Shown here: positions 36,067-43,791 of the stretch, one piece after another
How positions within the stretch are numbered: the first letter of the stretch is position 1
How the letters are laid out: every line of letters starts with the position of its first letter
Source of the DNA: Opitutaceae bacterium
GTDB lineage: Bacteria; Verrucomicrobiota; Verrucomicrobiia; Opitutales; Opitutaceae
Direction: 5' to 3'
Length of the DNA stretch: 64,000 bases
Assembly: GCA_015075305.1 (NCBI GenBank)
Contig: JABTUS010000002.1
Span: 186,001 to 250,000, forward strand
Notes under the pieces: model-generated
The model's input: only the letters and a program-made list of their open reading frames with translations
Database searches by the model: none
What the model was told of the DNA's origin: nothing
Position numbers and translations under genes: made by a program

Positions 36067-37154
36067 TAGTTTTTCTGTTTCCGTGCTACTGGGGCTATGA
36101 CGGCAAGAACGAGGGTTTCTGGCATGAACTTATCGCGAATGACGCGGCGCAGTGCCGCGCCTACGGACGATTCCTCGGCCAGCGCTACCGGAGCTTTACA
36201 AACATCGTCTGGGTGCATGGCGGAGACTTCTCCCCTCCGGACGATTCTCCAGGCGTGGCGCTCGGCCTCGAAATCCTGCTCGGGATAAAGGATCGCGATC
36301 GCCCCGGCCGGATGCACAGTTTTCACGGCAAGCGTTCGACCACCGCCTTGGACCACCACAGGTTCGCCCCGCATCTCGACCTCGATTCCATCTACACTGG
36401 CGATGAGTTCGTCCAGAGAGGGCCCGCCGAGCCCTGGAGACTCTCCCTCCATGCCTACAATCGGGCCAATCACCGGCCGGCCTTCCTCGTGGAGGCCCGC
36501 TACGAAAACGAGGCTCAGACAAATCCGGTGCTCATCGTCATCGGGGCCAGGGAGCGCATCCGGCGGCAGCCCTATTGCGCGCTGCTGAGCGGCGCGATGG
36601 GGCACTTTTTGGGCAATGACGCGGTCTGGCAGTTCAAGGCGGGCTGGGACGGCCCAAGGGGCATCCACTCGCCAGCCAACGCGGACTTGGTCCATTTTCG
36701 CGAAGTGTTCGCAACCCGCGCTTGGGAAAAACTCGTGCCCGATCAGGCCCACCAGACTGTCGTAGCTCACTACGGTGCGCCCAACGCACTCGACTATGTG
36801 GTCGCCGCGCGTGCCGCCGACGGCAGCCTTGTCATTGGCTACGTGCCCTCCACGGGCACAGAGTCACGGACAATCAGTGTCGATCTATCCCGGCTCAGTG
36901 GAACAGTGAACGGGCTCTGGTTCAATCCAACTTCCGGCACCTGCACAACCGTCAAGGGATCCCCCTTCGCAAACGTGGGAGTGCGGGAGTTTGCAACACC
37001 AGGGGACAACGGCACGGGGACCAACGACTGGGCCTTGATTCTGGAATCCGTACCAGCCCGGTAGAAGACGCAGCCCGGCACGGGCGATCCGCCTGCGGTT
37101 CGGACGGATCAAGGCTGGCGGACGAGCGTCGCAGCACGTCGCGCAGGGTCTGAT

Positions 37155-39242
37155 TTACGGAATGGCGACGATGCGCAGCAGGCTTGCGCCGTGGAACGGC
37201 ACTCGCGTGGTAAACTGCTGTGAAAACTCCCCGAGATCCAACTGGCGCCACACGTCGCGCACCCGGAAGCGACCGCTAAGATCAAGCTCCGCAGCCGACA
37301 CCGAGACTTGTACGGATTCGCCCCAGTCGACGTAGGCCACTGGATCGCCCATATCCTGCGCAGTAGCATGCGGTTTGATGCCCGCAAGCTGCATTTCCTT
37401 GCTTTGGGCGAATCCCGAGGGATCACCCACAGGGCCGGTGATATGGAAGAGCCCGATGGCCTTCGCGCCACCCTCGAGCTCCTTGACCATGATCATCTGG
37501 TTGTCGCGGTCCCGGAGCACCCGACCTTGGCTCCCGGATGGATCCTGGTTGATCGCAATCACCTCGTGATTGCACAGCACGTTGAGCAGAAAGGGATCAA
37601 GCCGGGCAATGTCGCCACCGAAAACAAGTGGCGCGGCCATCAGCGACCACATGGACATGTAGAAATAGTGCTCGCTCGGGCTGAGGTCAGCTTTGAACAC
37701 CTCGTTCTTGCGGAATGAATCGCGAACATACCCCGCAAGGATGTAATCGGGATCATTCCACTGCCCCGGCCGCGCATGCTCCCAGTAGTCCGCATTGATC
37801 CGGCCGACATAGAAGAATCCCGGCATCGCTTGGCGCGCCTTCCAGCCCAGATCGTCGGTCGTGCGCCAGACCTGGCTCATCCCGCCCGCCCAGGTCCATG
37901 CTTTGCCCATCCCGTACTGGCAGATGGTGAAGACGATGTCGCGATCCTGCCGCCCGAGTTCCGCAGCCATAAGCCGGAACGGTCGCTGTAGCTCGCGCAG
38001 CGAATGATTTGGGGCAATCTTCTCGTAGGAGCACCAATCGTACTTGAGCAAATCGTAGCCCCATTCCGCAAACGTGCGCGCATCAATCGCCTCGTGTTCG
38101 TAACTCGCGGCAAAGCCGGCGCAGGTCGTTCGACCGGGCGAGCTATAGAGCCCGGCTTTGAGGCCCTTCGAGTGAATGAAGCCAGCCAGTGCCTTCATGT
38201 CGGGAAAGTTCCTGTTGCCAAGGAGACGGCCGGCAGCGTCGCGCGAAGGTCCATCCGTCGCCGGATCGCCGCCGTCCACCCGCACGGACCAGCAATCGTC
38301 GATGCTCACGCAATCATAGCCGTAGTCGGCCATGCCGGACGCGATCATGGCTTCAGCCGCCCCGCGGATGATTGCGTCGGTAACGGAACGTTTGTGAGCA
38401 TACCAGCTGTTCCAACCCATGGGCGGCGTCAGCGCGAGTTGATCGCCGATGACAAGGGTGAATGCGCGCGAGGAGGCACCGTGAGCATTTCTCGCCTCCA
38501 GGTGAATCGCATGACGGCCGCCGGACGGAGCACGGCCGCGAATCATGCCCGTGGATTCGTCGAGCTTCAACCCTGCGGGCAGTCCTCGAGCTCCAAAGGC
38601 GATCGGTCGCTCTCCCGTACAGGGAATGCGAAACTGAAAAGGCGAGCCGGGACGCGCGCCAACGACCATCGGCCCGTTGATGCGCGGTGTGACAGGAGGC
38701 GGCGGAGTCAGCAGGTATGGCCGCTCCTCAAGCCAGGGCGCGGGGGCTGGCGGCCGTCCGCGATAGGTGATAGAGACGTCCAGCCAATCCGCGAAATCCG
38801 TGCGGTTGCCATCACCGGCATCGGTGACGAGAAACACGAGGATACGGACGCCGGCAAGGGGAATTGAGAACGGCCGTGCCTGTTCGCCCGCACGCATCAG
38901 ACCGCTGTCCCAGAGGACACGGCGGTCTCCGAGCACATGGAGCCGAACGGTTGCATCCCTGCCCGCATCGTCAGCACCCGCCCAGCCGGTGAGCAGCTCC
39001 GCGCATCCATCGAGTTCAAGGATCAGCGTGCTGAACGCCCGCGTGCCGACACCGGTGTCGAACTGCCGGCCCGCGACGCTCAACAGCCCTCCGGCGACCG
39101 ATCGATTGGCCAGCGCCGTACCGCGTCCAGTGCCGGAAGTCATCGCCGACAGGTCGATTTCATGCAGACCGATTCTGCCCGACTGGTGCGCTTGGACCGC
39201 TGCTGAGACCATCGCAAGGGCGATCAGAAACCCGTGATTCAT
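37155..39242 (-). CDS. Secreted GH27 alpha-galactosidase with NPCBM and Ig-like domains
   Basis: 695 residues with a signal peptide (FLIALAMVSAAVQA). Domains: NPCBM carbohydrate-binding domain about 28-160 (RQFDTGVGTRAFSTLILELDG), a He_PIG Ig-like domain about 190-268 (GLPAGLKLDESTGMIRGRAP), and a GH27 barrel from about 270 (LTPPMGWNSWYAH). The nucleophile is Asp402 in LLKYDWCSY; Asp463/464 in WRTTDDLGW hold the acid/base. It would release terminal alpha-galactose from galactans, galactomannans or similar chains in the periplasm. Its ATG overlaps the stop of the CE15-like gene (ATGA). It is the last gene of the M14/CE15/GH27 operon and converges on the interrupted DUF4038 gene. Confidence 0.92.
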   Translation of the reverse strand: MNHGFLIALAMVSAAVQAHQSGRIGLHEIDLSAMTSGTGRGTALANRSVAGGLLSVAGRQFDTGVGTRAFSTLILELDGCAELLTGWAGADDAGRDATVRLHVLGDRRVLWDSGLMRAGEQARPFSIPLAGVRILVFLVTDAGDGNRTDFADWLDVSITYRGRPPAPAPWLEERPYLLTPPPPVTPRINGPMVVGARPGSPFQFRIPCTGERPIAFGARGLPAGLKLDESTGMIRGRAPSGGRHAIHLEARNAHGASSRAFTLVIGDQLALTPPMGWNSWYAHKRSVTDAIIRGAAEAMIASGMADYGYDCVSIDDCWSVRVDGGDPATDGPSRDAAGRLLGNRNFPDMKALAGFIHSKGLKAGLYSSPGRTTCAGFAASYEHEAIDARTFAEWGYDLLKYDWCSYEKIAPNHSLRELQRPFRLMAAELGRQDRDIVFTICQYGMGKAWTWAGGMSQVWRTTDDLGWKARQAMPGFFYVGRINADYWEHARPGQWNDPDYILAGYVRDSFRKNEVFKADLSPSEHYFYMSMWSLMAAPLVFGGDIARLDPFLLNVLCNHEVIAINQDPSGSQGRVLRDRDNQMIMVKELEGGAKAIGLFHITGPVGDPSGFAQSKEMQLAGIKPHATAQDMGDPVAYVDWGESVQVSVSAAELDLSGRFRVRDVWRQLDLGEFSQQFTTRVPFHGASLLRIVAIP

Positions 39243-40051
39243 TTCGACTTCATCCCGATCCTGCGGCTGCCGCGCAGCCGGTCGGCAAAATCAAAGAAGC
39301 GCTCCCAGTCATACGCGGTGATCGCATGCCTGCCAGTGCGAACATGATAGCCGATCTGACGCCCAATCGGCACATCGGGCGCAGGCCATTCAGTTGTGCC
39401 GAGTCCTTCGATTCCAAAGAGGCGGTAGGCCGGCTCGGCGTGCACGGCACCCAGGAACTCGCCGCGTGGATCAGCCCAAAGATCCTCCGTCGCACTGGCC
39501 ACGTATAGCGCCCGGGGGGCGGCTAGGGCGAGGAGCATGTGCTGATCCGTCGCGCGCGCCAAGGCGCGACCGGCGAACTGGCTGTAGTTCTCGCAGTACC
39601 AAAACGGAAATGTGCGGACGGAATCGGCGATGGTTTCACCGAAGTCGCGGCGGCCAAGCGACGCGCCGCCTTCGCCGCTGTCGTTGGAGATCACCAGTGC
39701 GAAACGCTCGTCCTGCGCACCAGCCCAAAGGGCCGTCTTGCCCTGGCGCGAATGCCCCAGAACCGCGATGCGCCCCGCATCAATAGCGGGATTAGTTTCA
39801 AGGTAGTCGACGATGCGGCTGAGTCCCCAAGCCCAGACTCCGATGGCACCCCACTCATCCGGCTCCCGCGCAGTGCGTTCCGCCCTCTTCATGAGGTAGC
39901 CGCGCAGGCCTGTCCGCCAGCCGTCACGCTGATCCGGCTCAAGCTCGCCATAGTAGTAGGTGGCGACCGCATAACCGCGCCGCAGCGCGAGCGCGAGCGG
40001 CCAGGATGCACTCCCCTTGCCGCGGGTGGCATCGGTCGTGCGATTGATCAT
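39239..40051 (-). CDS. CE15 glucuronoyl-esterase-like protein lacking the N-terminal part
   Basis: 270 residues, alpha/beta-hydrolase. GHSRQGKTALWAGA carries the CE15 nucleophile Ser (GHSRxGK), NDSGEGG follows, and GYHVRTGRHAITAYDW holds the likely catalytic His. Family members are about 400 residues and secreted; here the homology begins at once after the start (ATRGKGSASWPLALALRRGYAVATYYYGELEPD aligns with the middle of CE15 proteins), so a signal peptide and about 130-150 residues are missing. The ATG overlaps the upstream M14 gene stop (ATGA) and the stop overlaps the GH27 start. It may be a truncated, possibly inactive copy, or a short form that stays in the cytoplasm. Confidence 0.75.
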   Translation of the reverse strand: MINRTTDATRGKGSASWPLALALRRGYAVATYYYGELEPDQRDGWRTGLRGYLMKRAERTAREPDEWGAIGVWAWGLSRIVDYLETNPAIDAGRIAVLGHSRQGKTALWAGAQDERFALVISNDSGEGGASLGRRDFGETIADSVRTFPFWYCENYSQFAGRALARATDQHMLLALAAPRALYVASATEDLWADPRGEFLGAVHAEPAYRLFGIEGLGTTEWPAPDVPIGRQIGYHVRTGRHAITAYDWERFFDFADRLRGSRRIGMKSK

Positions 40052-41367
40052 GGCTGGACCGCACCAAGGTATTCATAAAGCACCTCGGCGAGATTCGCCC
40101 CATAGTCCTCCCAATGCCGGCCGGACGTAAAGTCCTTCACGCCGGCGATCCAGTTGCTGGCGAACTCGTGCACGACCCCGTCAATGCCGAAACGCTCGAG
40201 CCAGCCGTCGCCAAGCGTGCCGGGATTGCGGAAGCTCGTGCTGGTTGAGCCATCGGTGAACCAAGTGTGCTGGCGCAGAAGCCTTTCCAGCACGGCCATT
40301 CGATCGCGGTAGCGCGTCAAGTCGGGTACGGACGGAGCGCTCAGGTGAAGTTGGCCCTGCTGATGGTCGTTGTGGAGCTCAAGGGCAAGGTGCGGCTTCC
40401 GCCCGGAGGCGATCATGCCCTCGAGCCACCTTTCGAGAGCCGCGTTTTCTGGAGCGCTGCGGGCGTCGATGGGGCGGTCCCAGCCTCGGTTGAGATCACT
40501 GCCAAGCGCGTTAAAACGCGTGCGGCCGAGCGCGACTCCGTCCTTGTTCGCCATGGGCATCGCGTAGACGCAATAGCGTTCGAGGAACCTCCTTGCGTCC
40601 GCATCGTTGGCCAGCAGACGGCGCACGAGGCCTTGCAAGACCCAGTTCCCCACCGGTTCCCAAGGGTGGGCGCGGGCCCGGATGAAGACGCGATAAGGCG
40701 CATGCAGATTGCCGATGCGGAGAATCTCCAGACCGCGGCCGAGGACCGTGCGGCCGATCGGCATGATCTTCACGAGGGGATGACCGCACACGGAAGCGAG
40801 GAAGCGGTCAAGGTCGGACACCCGATAGGGTTCGAGGCGCGCCACGTAAAGTTGCGGCCCCGGCATCGTGAGGTGGAGCCGAACCCGGTCATCAGGCAGG
40901 TTATCGAGTGAAACCCCGCGCCAGCTGCGGCCGTCCTCAGAGACAAGGACACTCCTAAAATACCGGCCGTACAGGCTGGGGCCGCCGTTCCAGACATTTT
41001 CAAGATTGCGAAACTCAAAAGTGAGCTTCGTGCCGGGTTGGGCTTGGATCAGGAAGTGCACATGGCCCGAGGCCCGGTTCGGCGACTCGCGCTCGTGATC
41101 GTAGATCAGATGCAGGTCAATCGACCCGTCCGGCGCCTGCTCATACCAGAGCGGAGAGGCATTTTCGAAACTGGTGTCTATGAAATCGAGGACTGGGATG
41201 CGTGGAATCCGCCTCGTCGCAGGCGCCTTTCCAGACCCAGGCTGGTCCACGGCCGATAGCATGGACGGCAAGGCCAGACAGAAAAGAAATGCCAGCAAGG
41301 CTGCACGGACCCCCGAGTGCGGTGGAGGCTGGCCGAAACAATAGGCTGGGCGCAATGGAAGCGGCAT
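40048..41367 (-). CDS. Secreted M14-family zinc carboxypeptidase with N-terminal beta domain
   Basis: 439 residues from the ATG at 41367, chosen for a signal peptide (VRAALLAFLFCLALPSMLSA); a start at 41427 would add 20. Residues about 50-185 form the beta-sandwich found ahead of cytosolic-carboxypeptidase-like M14 domains (IDTSFENASPLWYEQA). The M14 domain shows the zinc motif in RARAHPWEPVGNW (HxxE), substrate-binding NALGSDLNRGWDR and the third ligand in ALELHNDHQQGQLH, with GVVHEFASNW near the catalytic Glu position. A peptidase at the head of an esterase/alpha-galactosidase operon is unusual; it may strip peptide or amide groups from a glycoconjugate. Confidence 0.8.
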   Translation of the reverse strand: MPLPLRPAYCFGQPPPHSGVRAALLAFLFCLALPSMLSAVDQPGSGKAPATRRIPRIPVLDFIDTSFENASPLWYEQAPDGSIDLHLIYDHERESPNRASGHVHFLIQAQPGTKLTFEFRNLENVWNGGPSLYGRYFRSVLVSEDGRSWRGVSLDNLPDDRVRLHLTMPGPQLYVARLEPYRVSDLDRFLASVCGHPLVKIMPIGRTVLGRGLEILRIGNLHAPYRVFIRARAHPWEPVGNWVLQGLVRRLLANDADARRFLERYCVYAMPMANKDGVALGRTRFNALGSDLNRGWDRPIDARSAPENAALERWLEGMIASGRKPHLALELHNDHQQGQLHLSAPSVPDLTRYRDRMAVLERLLRQHTWFTDGSTSTSFRNPGTLGDGWLERFGIDGVVHEFASNWIAGVKDFTSGRHWEDYGANLAEVLYEYLGAVQP

Positions 41368-41679
41368 AACGTTGGGCTGAAGGGCGGTCGCGCCCGCGAT
41401 ATTCAGGGCAGCAGGAGCAATGGACAAGGGATCGAGTTGTCAGAGATTGAGGAAGGGACCCGAAGAACCTGGGTCTCCTGACGAACGATGCTTCCGGGCC
41501 GGGAATCAACTACCCAAATATTCGCCAAATTGCGTTTCAAATGACCACTTCCTGTCCGCGCGGGCAGGCCGCAGGCTTTTCCCTGGCGGCCGGCCAGAAT
41601 GCCCGGCGTGCTGCCAAGGGATTGTCGCAAGCTGCGCTGTTGGCGCTTGTCAACCCCGACCCCAGCGACCGACCTGGGA

Positions 41680-42921
41680 TCACGACCCGGCCGCTGCCCT
41701 GCCCTCGATCGCAATTCCCGACGCCAGCAACCGTCCGTAATCCTCATCGCTCACGCCGCATTCCGCCAGCAGCTCACGGTTGTGCTGGCCGAGCGCCGGC
41801 GCGGGCGTGCGGATCGCCCCCGGCGTTCCGAGCAGCCGCGGCACGACGGGATGCATCGGAAGCGGCTTCACCTCCTCATCGGGGTAATCAGACACGATCT
41901 CGCGCTCGATGAAATGCGGGTCCTCGAGAATCTGCGGAATCGCATAAATCGGTCCAACCGTCACACCAACCTTCTCGAAATAGGCGACATTCTCCCGCTG
42001 CGTGTGGCGGCTGATGTACGCTCCGATGATGGCATCGAGTTCCTCCGCATGCTTCACACGGTCGATGTTCGTCCTGAACCTCGGGTCATCGATCAGTTCG
42101 GATCGCCCGATCGCCTCAAAGATGCGCTCCGCCATGCCCTGCGTTGAGCCGGAAAGCGCCACATAGCCGCCATCACTGCAACGATACGCATTGCGGGGCG
42201 CGGAGTTTGTCGAGCGGCTGCCCGTGCGGGGCTTCACCGTGCCGTTGAGGCGATAGTTGGCCGCTTGCGGACCAAGTATGGCAAACAGCGGATCCAAAAG
42301 CGGCAGATCAATGACCTGTCCCTGACCGCCATTCTGCTCGACTGATCTGAGCGCGATCATCACCGCAGACGCACCATAGAGTCCCGCCACCCCGTCCGCC
42401 AGATACATCGGCGGAAGCACGGGTTCGCGGTCGGCGAATCCATTCATCGACGCAAATCCCGACATTCCCTCCACAATCGTGCCAAAGCCCGGACGCTGAC
42501 TGTACGGTCCGTCCTGTCCCCAGCCGGAAATTCTCACGATTACAAGCCGCGGGTTCAGAGCGAGAAGCTCCGCGGGGGCCAACCCCATTTTTTCCAAAAC
42601 ACCAGGACGAAAGCTCTCGATGAACAGCTGCGCAGTCGGCGCCAGCCGGCGCAGCAGGTCGATGGACTCGGCTCGGCGCAGATCGAGCGCAAGGCTCTTC
42701 TTGTTGCGCGCATAAATTTTCCAGTGCGTCGACACCCCCTCCGTCCGCCAGGCGCGCAGCGTGTCGCCTTCCGGTGGCTCAACCTTGATGACCTCCGCCC
42801 CGAAATCCCCGAGAATCTGCGTGAGCACATTGCCGGCAAACAGCCGCGAAAGATCCAGCACGCGAAGGCCGGTAAGCGGCCCGCGTGCATCGGGGGTGTA
42901 GTCGCGTTGCTTGAGCGGCAT
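41680..42921 (-). CDS. Family III CoA transferase (CaiB/BaiF type)
   Basis: 413 residues, cytoplasmic. LTGLRVLDLSRLFAGNVLTQ and LGDFGAEVIKVEPPEGD are the classic beginning of family III CoA transferases; Asp176 in MYLADGVAGLYGA is the expected catalytic Asp that forms an acyl anhydride. SGWGQDGPYSQRPGFG is also conserved. It moves CoA between organic acids; the acids cannot be told. Its ATG overlaps the stop of the CitE-like gene (TGATG), so the two are translationally coupled. A pair of CoA transferase and CitE-like lyase commonly activates and then splits a C4-C5 hydroxy acid such as malate, citramalate or mesaconate derivatives. Confidence 0.9.
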   Translation of the reverse strand: MPLKQRDYTPDARGPLTGLRVLDLSRLFAGNVLTQILGDFGAEVIKVEPPEGDTLRAWRTEGVSTHWKIYARNKKSLALDLRRAESIDLLRRLAPTAQLFIESFRPGVLEKMGLAPAELLALNPRLVIVRISGWGQDGPYSQRPGFGTIVEGMSGFASMNGFADREPVLPPMYLADGVAGLYGASAVMIALRSVEQNGGQGQVIDLPLLDPLFAILGPQAANYRLNGTVKPRTGSRSTNSAPRNAYRCSDGGYVALSGSTQGMAERIFEAIGRSELIDDPRFRTNIDRVKHAEELDAIIGAYISRHTQRENVAYFEKVGVTVGPIYAIPQILEDPHFIEREIVSDYPDEEVKPLPMHPVVPRLLGTPGAIRTPAPALGQHNRELLAECGVSDEDYGRLLASGIAIEGRAAAGS

Positions 42922-43772
42922 CAGGTTTTCTCCGAACCCGCGTGGGAAACAATCATCCGCGCCCGGCGCAGCGAGGGGGCGTCGATCATCCGGCCATCGA
43001 CAACAAACGCGCCGTCGCAGGATTTTTCCGCAGTCGCCACCACGCGCCGCGCAAAGGCAATCTCATCGGCGGTTGGTTGAAACACCTCGTTCACGATCGC
43101 TATCTGGCTCGGGTGAATGCAGGTCTTGCCCGAATAGCCGAGTCGCCGCGCACCCAGCGCCTCGGCGCGGCAGCCATCCGCATCCTTGATGTCCGCAAAC
43201 GCCGCATCGAAGGCCCAAAGCCCCGCCTCCGCCGCGGCCAGGCGCACCGCGAGTTGCACGTGCATCACGGCGGCAGCGTTCGCACGTTCAATGCCGGATG
43301 GATCGAACAGATCCACCAGTCCGAGCTGCAAACCGGCCACGCGCGGATCCGCCGCCGCAATTTCCGAAGCGAAGCGCAACCCGCGGGGCGACTCAATGTT
43401 CAGGAGAAGGCCGATCGGCCGGGAGATTCCGCACGCTTCCTCGATGCGTGCGAGCACTGCCACGGCCGCGTGCACCTCGGCGGGAGACTCAACCTTGGGA
43501 AGATTGATCAAATCTATTCGCGGCGAGACCGCCGCGGCGAGGTCGGCCTCGAAATGCGGCGAGCCAGTCCTGTTCACACGCACAATGACGATCTTGTCCG
43601 AGGAAACCAGTCCGGGTGAACCCAGCGCCGCCGCCACGTGTCTGCGCGCGGCATCCTTCTGCGCCTCAGCCACGGCGTCCTCAAGGTCGAATGACAGTGC
43701 ATCGGCGGCCGTCACAAGCGCCTTGGGAAAAAGCTCGGGACGCGAACCGGGGACGAAGAGTTTGCTGCGCAT
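42921..43772 (-). CDS. CitE/HpcH-HpaI-family CoA-ester lyase
   Basis: 283 residues. MRSKLFVPGSRPELFPKAL and ALSFDLEDAV begin the protein just as in citrate-lyase beta subunit-like proteins and malyl-/citramalyl-CoA lyases; LLLNIESPRGL carries the Mg-binding Glu, and GYSGKTCIHPSQI is the conserved CoA-binding tail. There is no citrate-lyase alpha or gamma gene nearby, so it is a stand-alone lyase rather than part of citrate lyase. It lies between the glycosidase-FGE-like gene (19 bp upstream) and the CoA transferase (overlapping), all one minus-strand unit behind the palindrome at 46039. Confidence 0.88.
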   Translation of the reverse strand: MRSKLFVPGSRPELFPKALVTAADALSFDLEDAVAEAQKDAARRHVAAALGSPGLVSSDKIVIVRVNRTGSPHFEADLAAAVSPRIDLINLPKVESPAEVHAAVAVLARIEEACGISRPIGLLLNIESPRGLRFASEIAAADPRVAGLQLGLVDLFDPSGIERANAAAVMHVQLAVRLAAAEAGLWAFDAAFADIKDADGCRAEALGARRLGYSGKTCIHPSQIAIVNEVFQPTADEIAFARRVVATAEKSCDGAFVVDGRMIDAPSLRRARMIVSHAGSEKT

Positions 43773-43791
43773 CGGAACCTGTTCCGGAAAT

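Larger units (their letters stand above)
34462..37064 (+). pseudogene. DUF4038-type secreted glycoside hydrolase gene, interrupted by an IS630-family element
   Basis: Two halves of one gene flank the element. The 5' half (34462-34863; ATG 34420 also possible) has a signal peptide (HFCLLLLSLACGVTA) and the DUF4038 beginning DNRYLVGCDKRPWLVHGDTAW with AERYLEDRRRHGINAV. The 3' half (36067-37064) has FPCYWGYDGKN, VWVHGGDFSPPDD, PAFLVEARYENE and a C-terminal beta domain. Taking out one TA and the element restores one frame across the junction (KGILV joins FLFPCYWGY), giving a protein of about 465 residues. Related proteins are apiosidase-like (GH140) enzymes that trim plant polysaccharides. As it stands the 5' half ends in a TGA inside the element and the gene must be inactive. 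Confidence 0.88.

Noticed and set aside
38004..38867. 287-codon plus-strand open frame
   Set aside because: Antisense to the GH27 gene, no family features.
41551..41568. CCTGTCCGCGCGGGCAGG inverted repeat between the CoA transferase and M14 genes
   Set aside because: Good dyad but no T-run and no resemblance to the operators nearby; likely a by-product of high GC.
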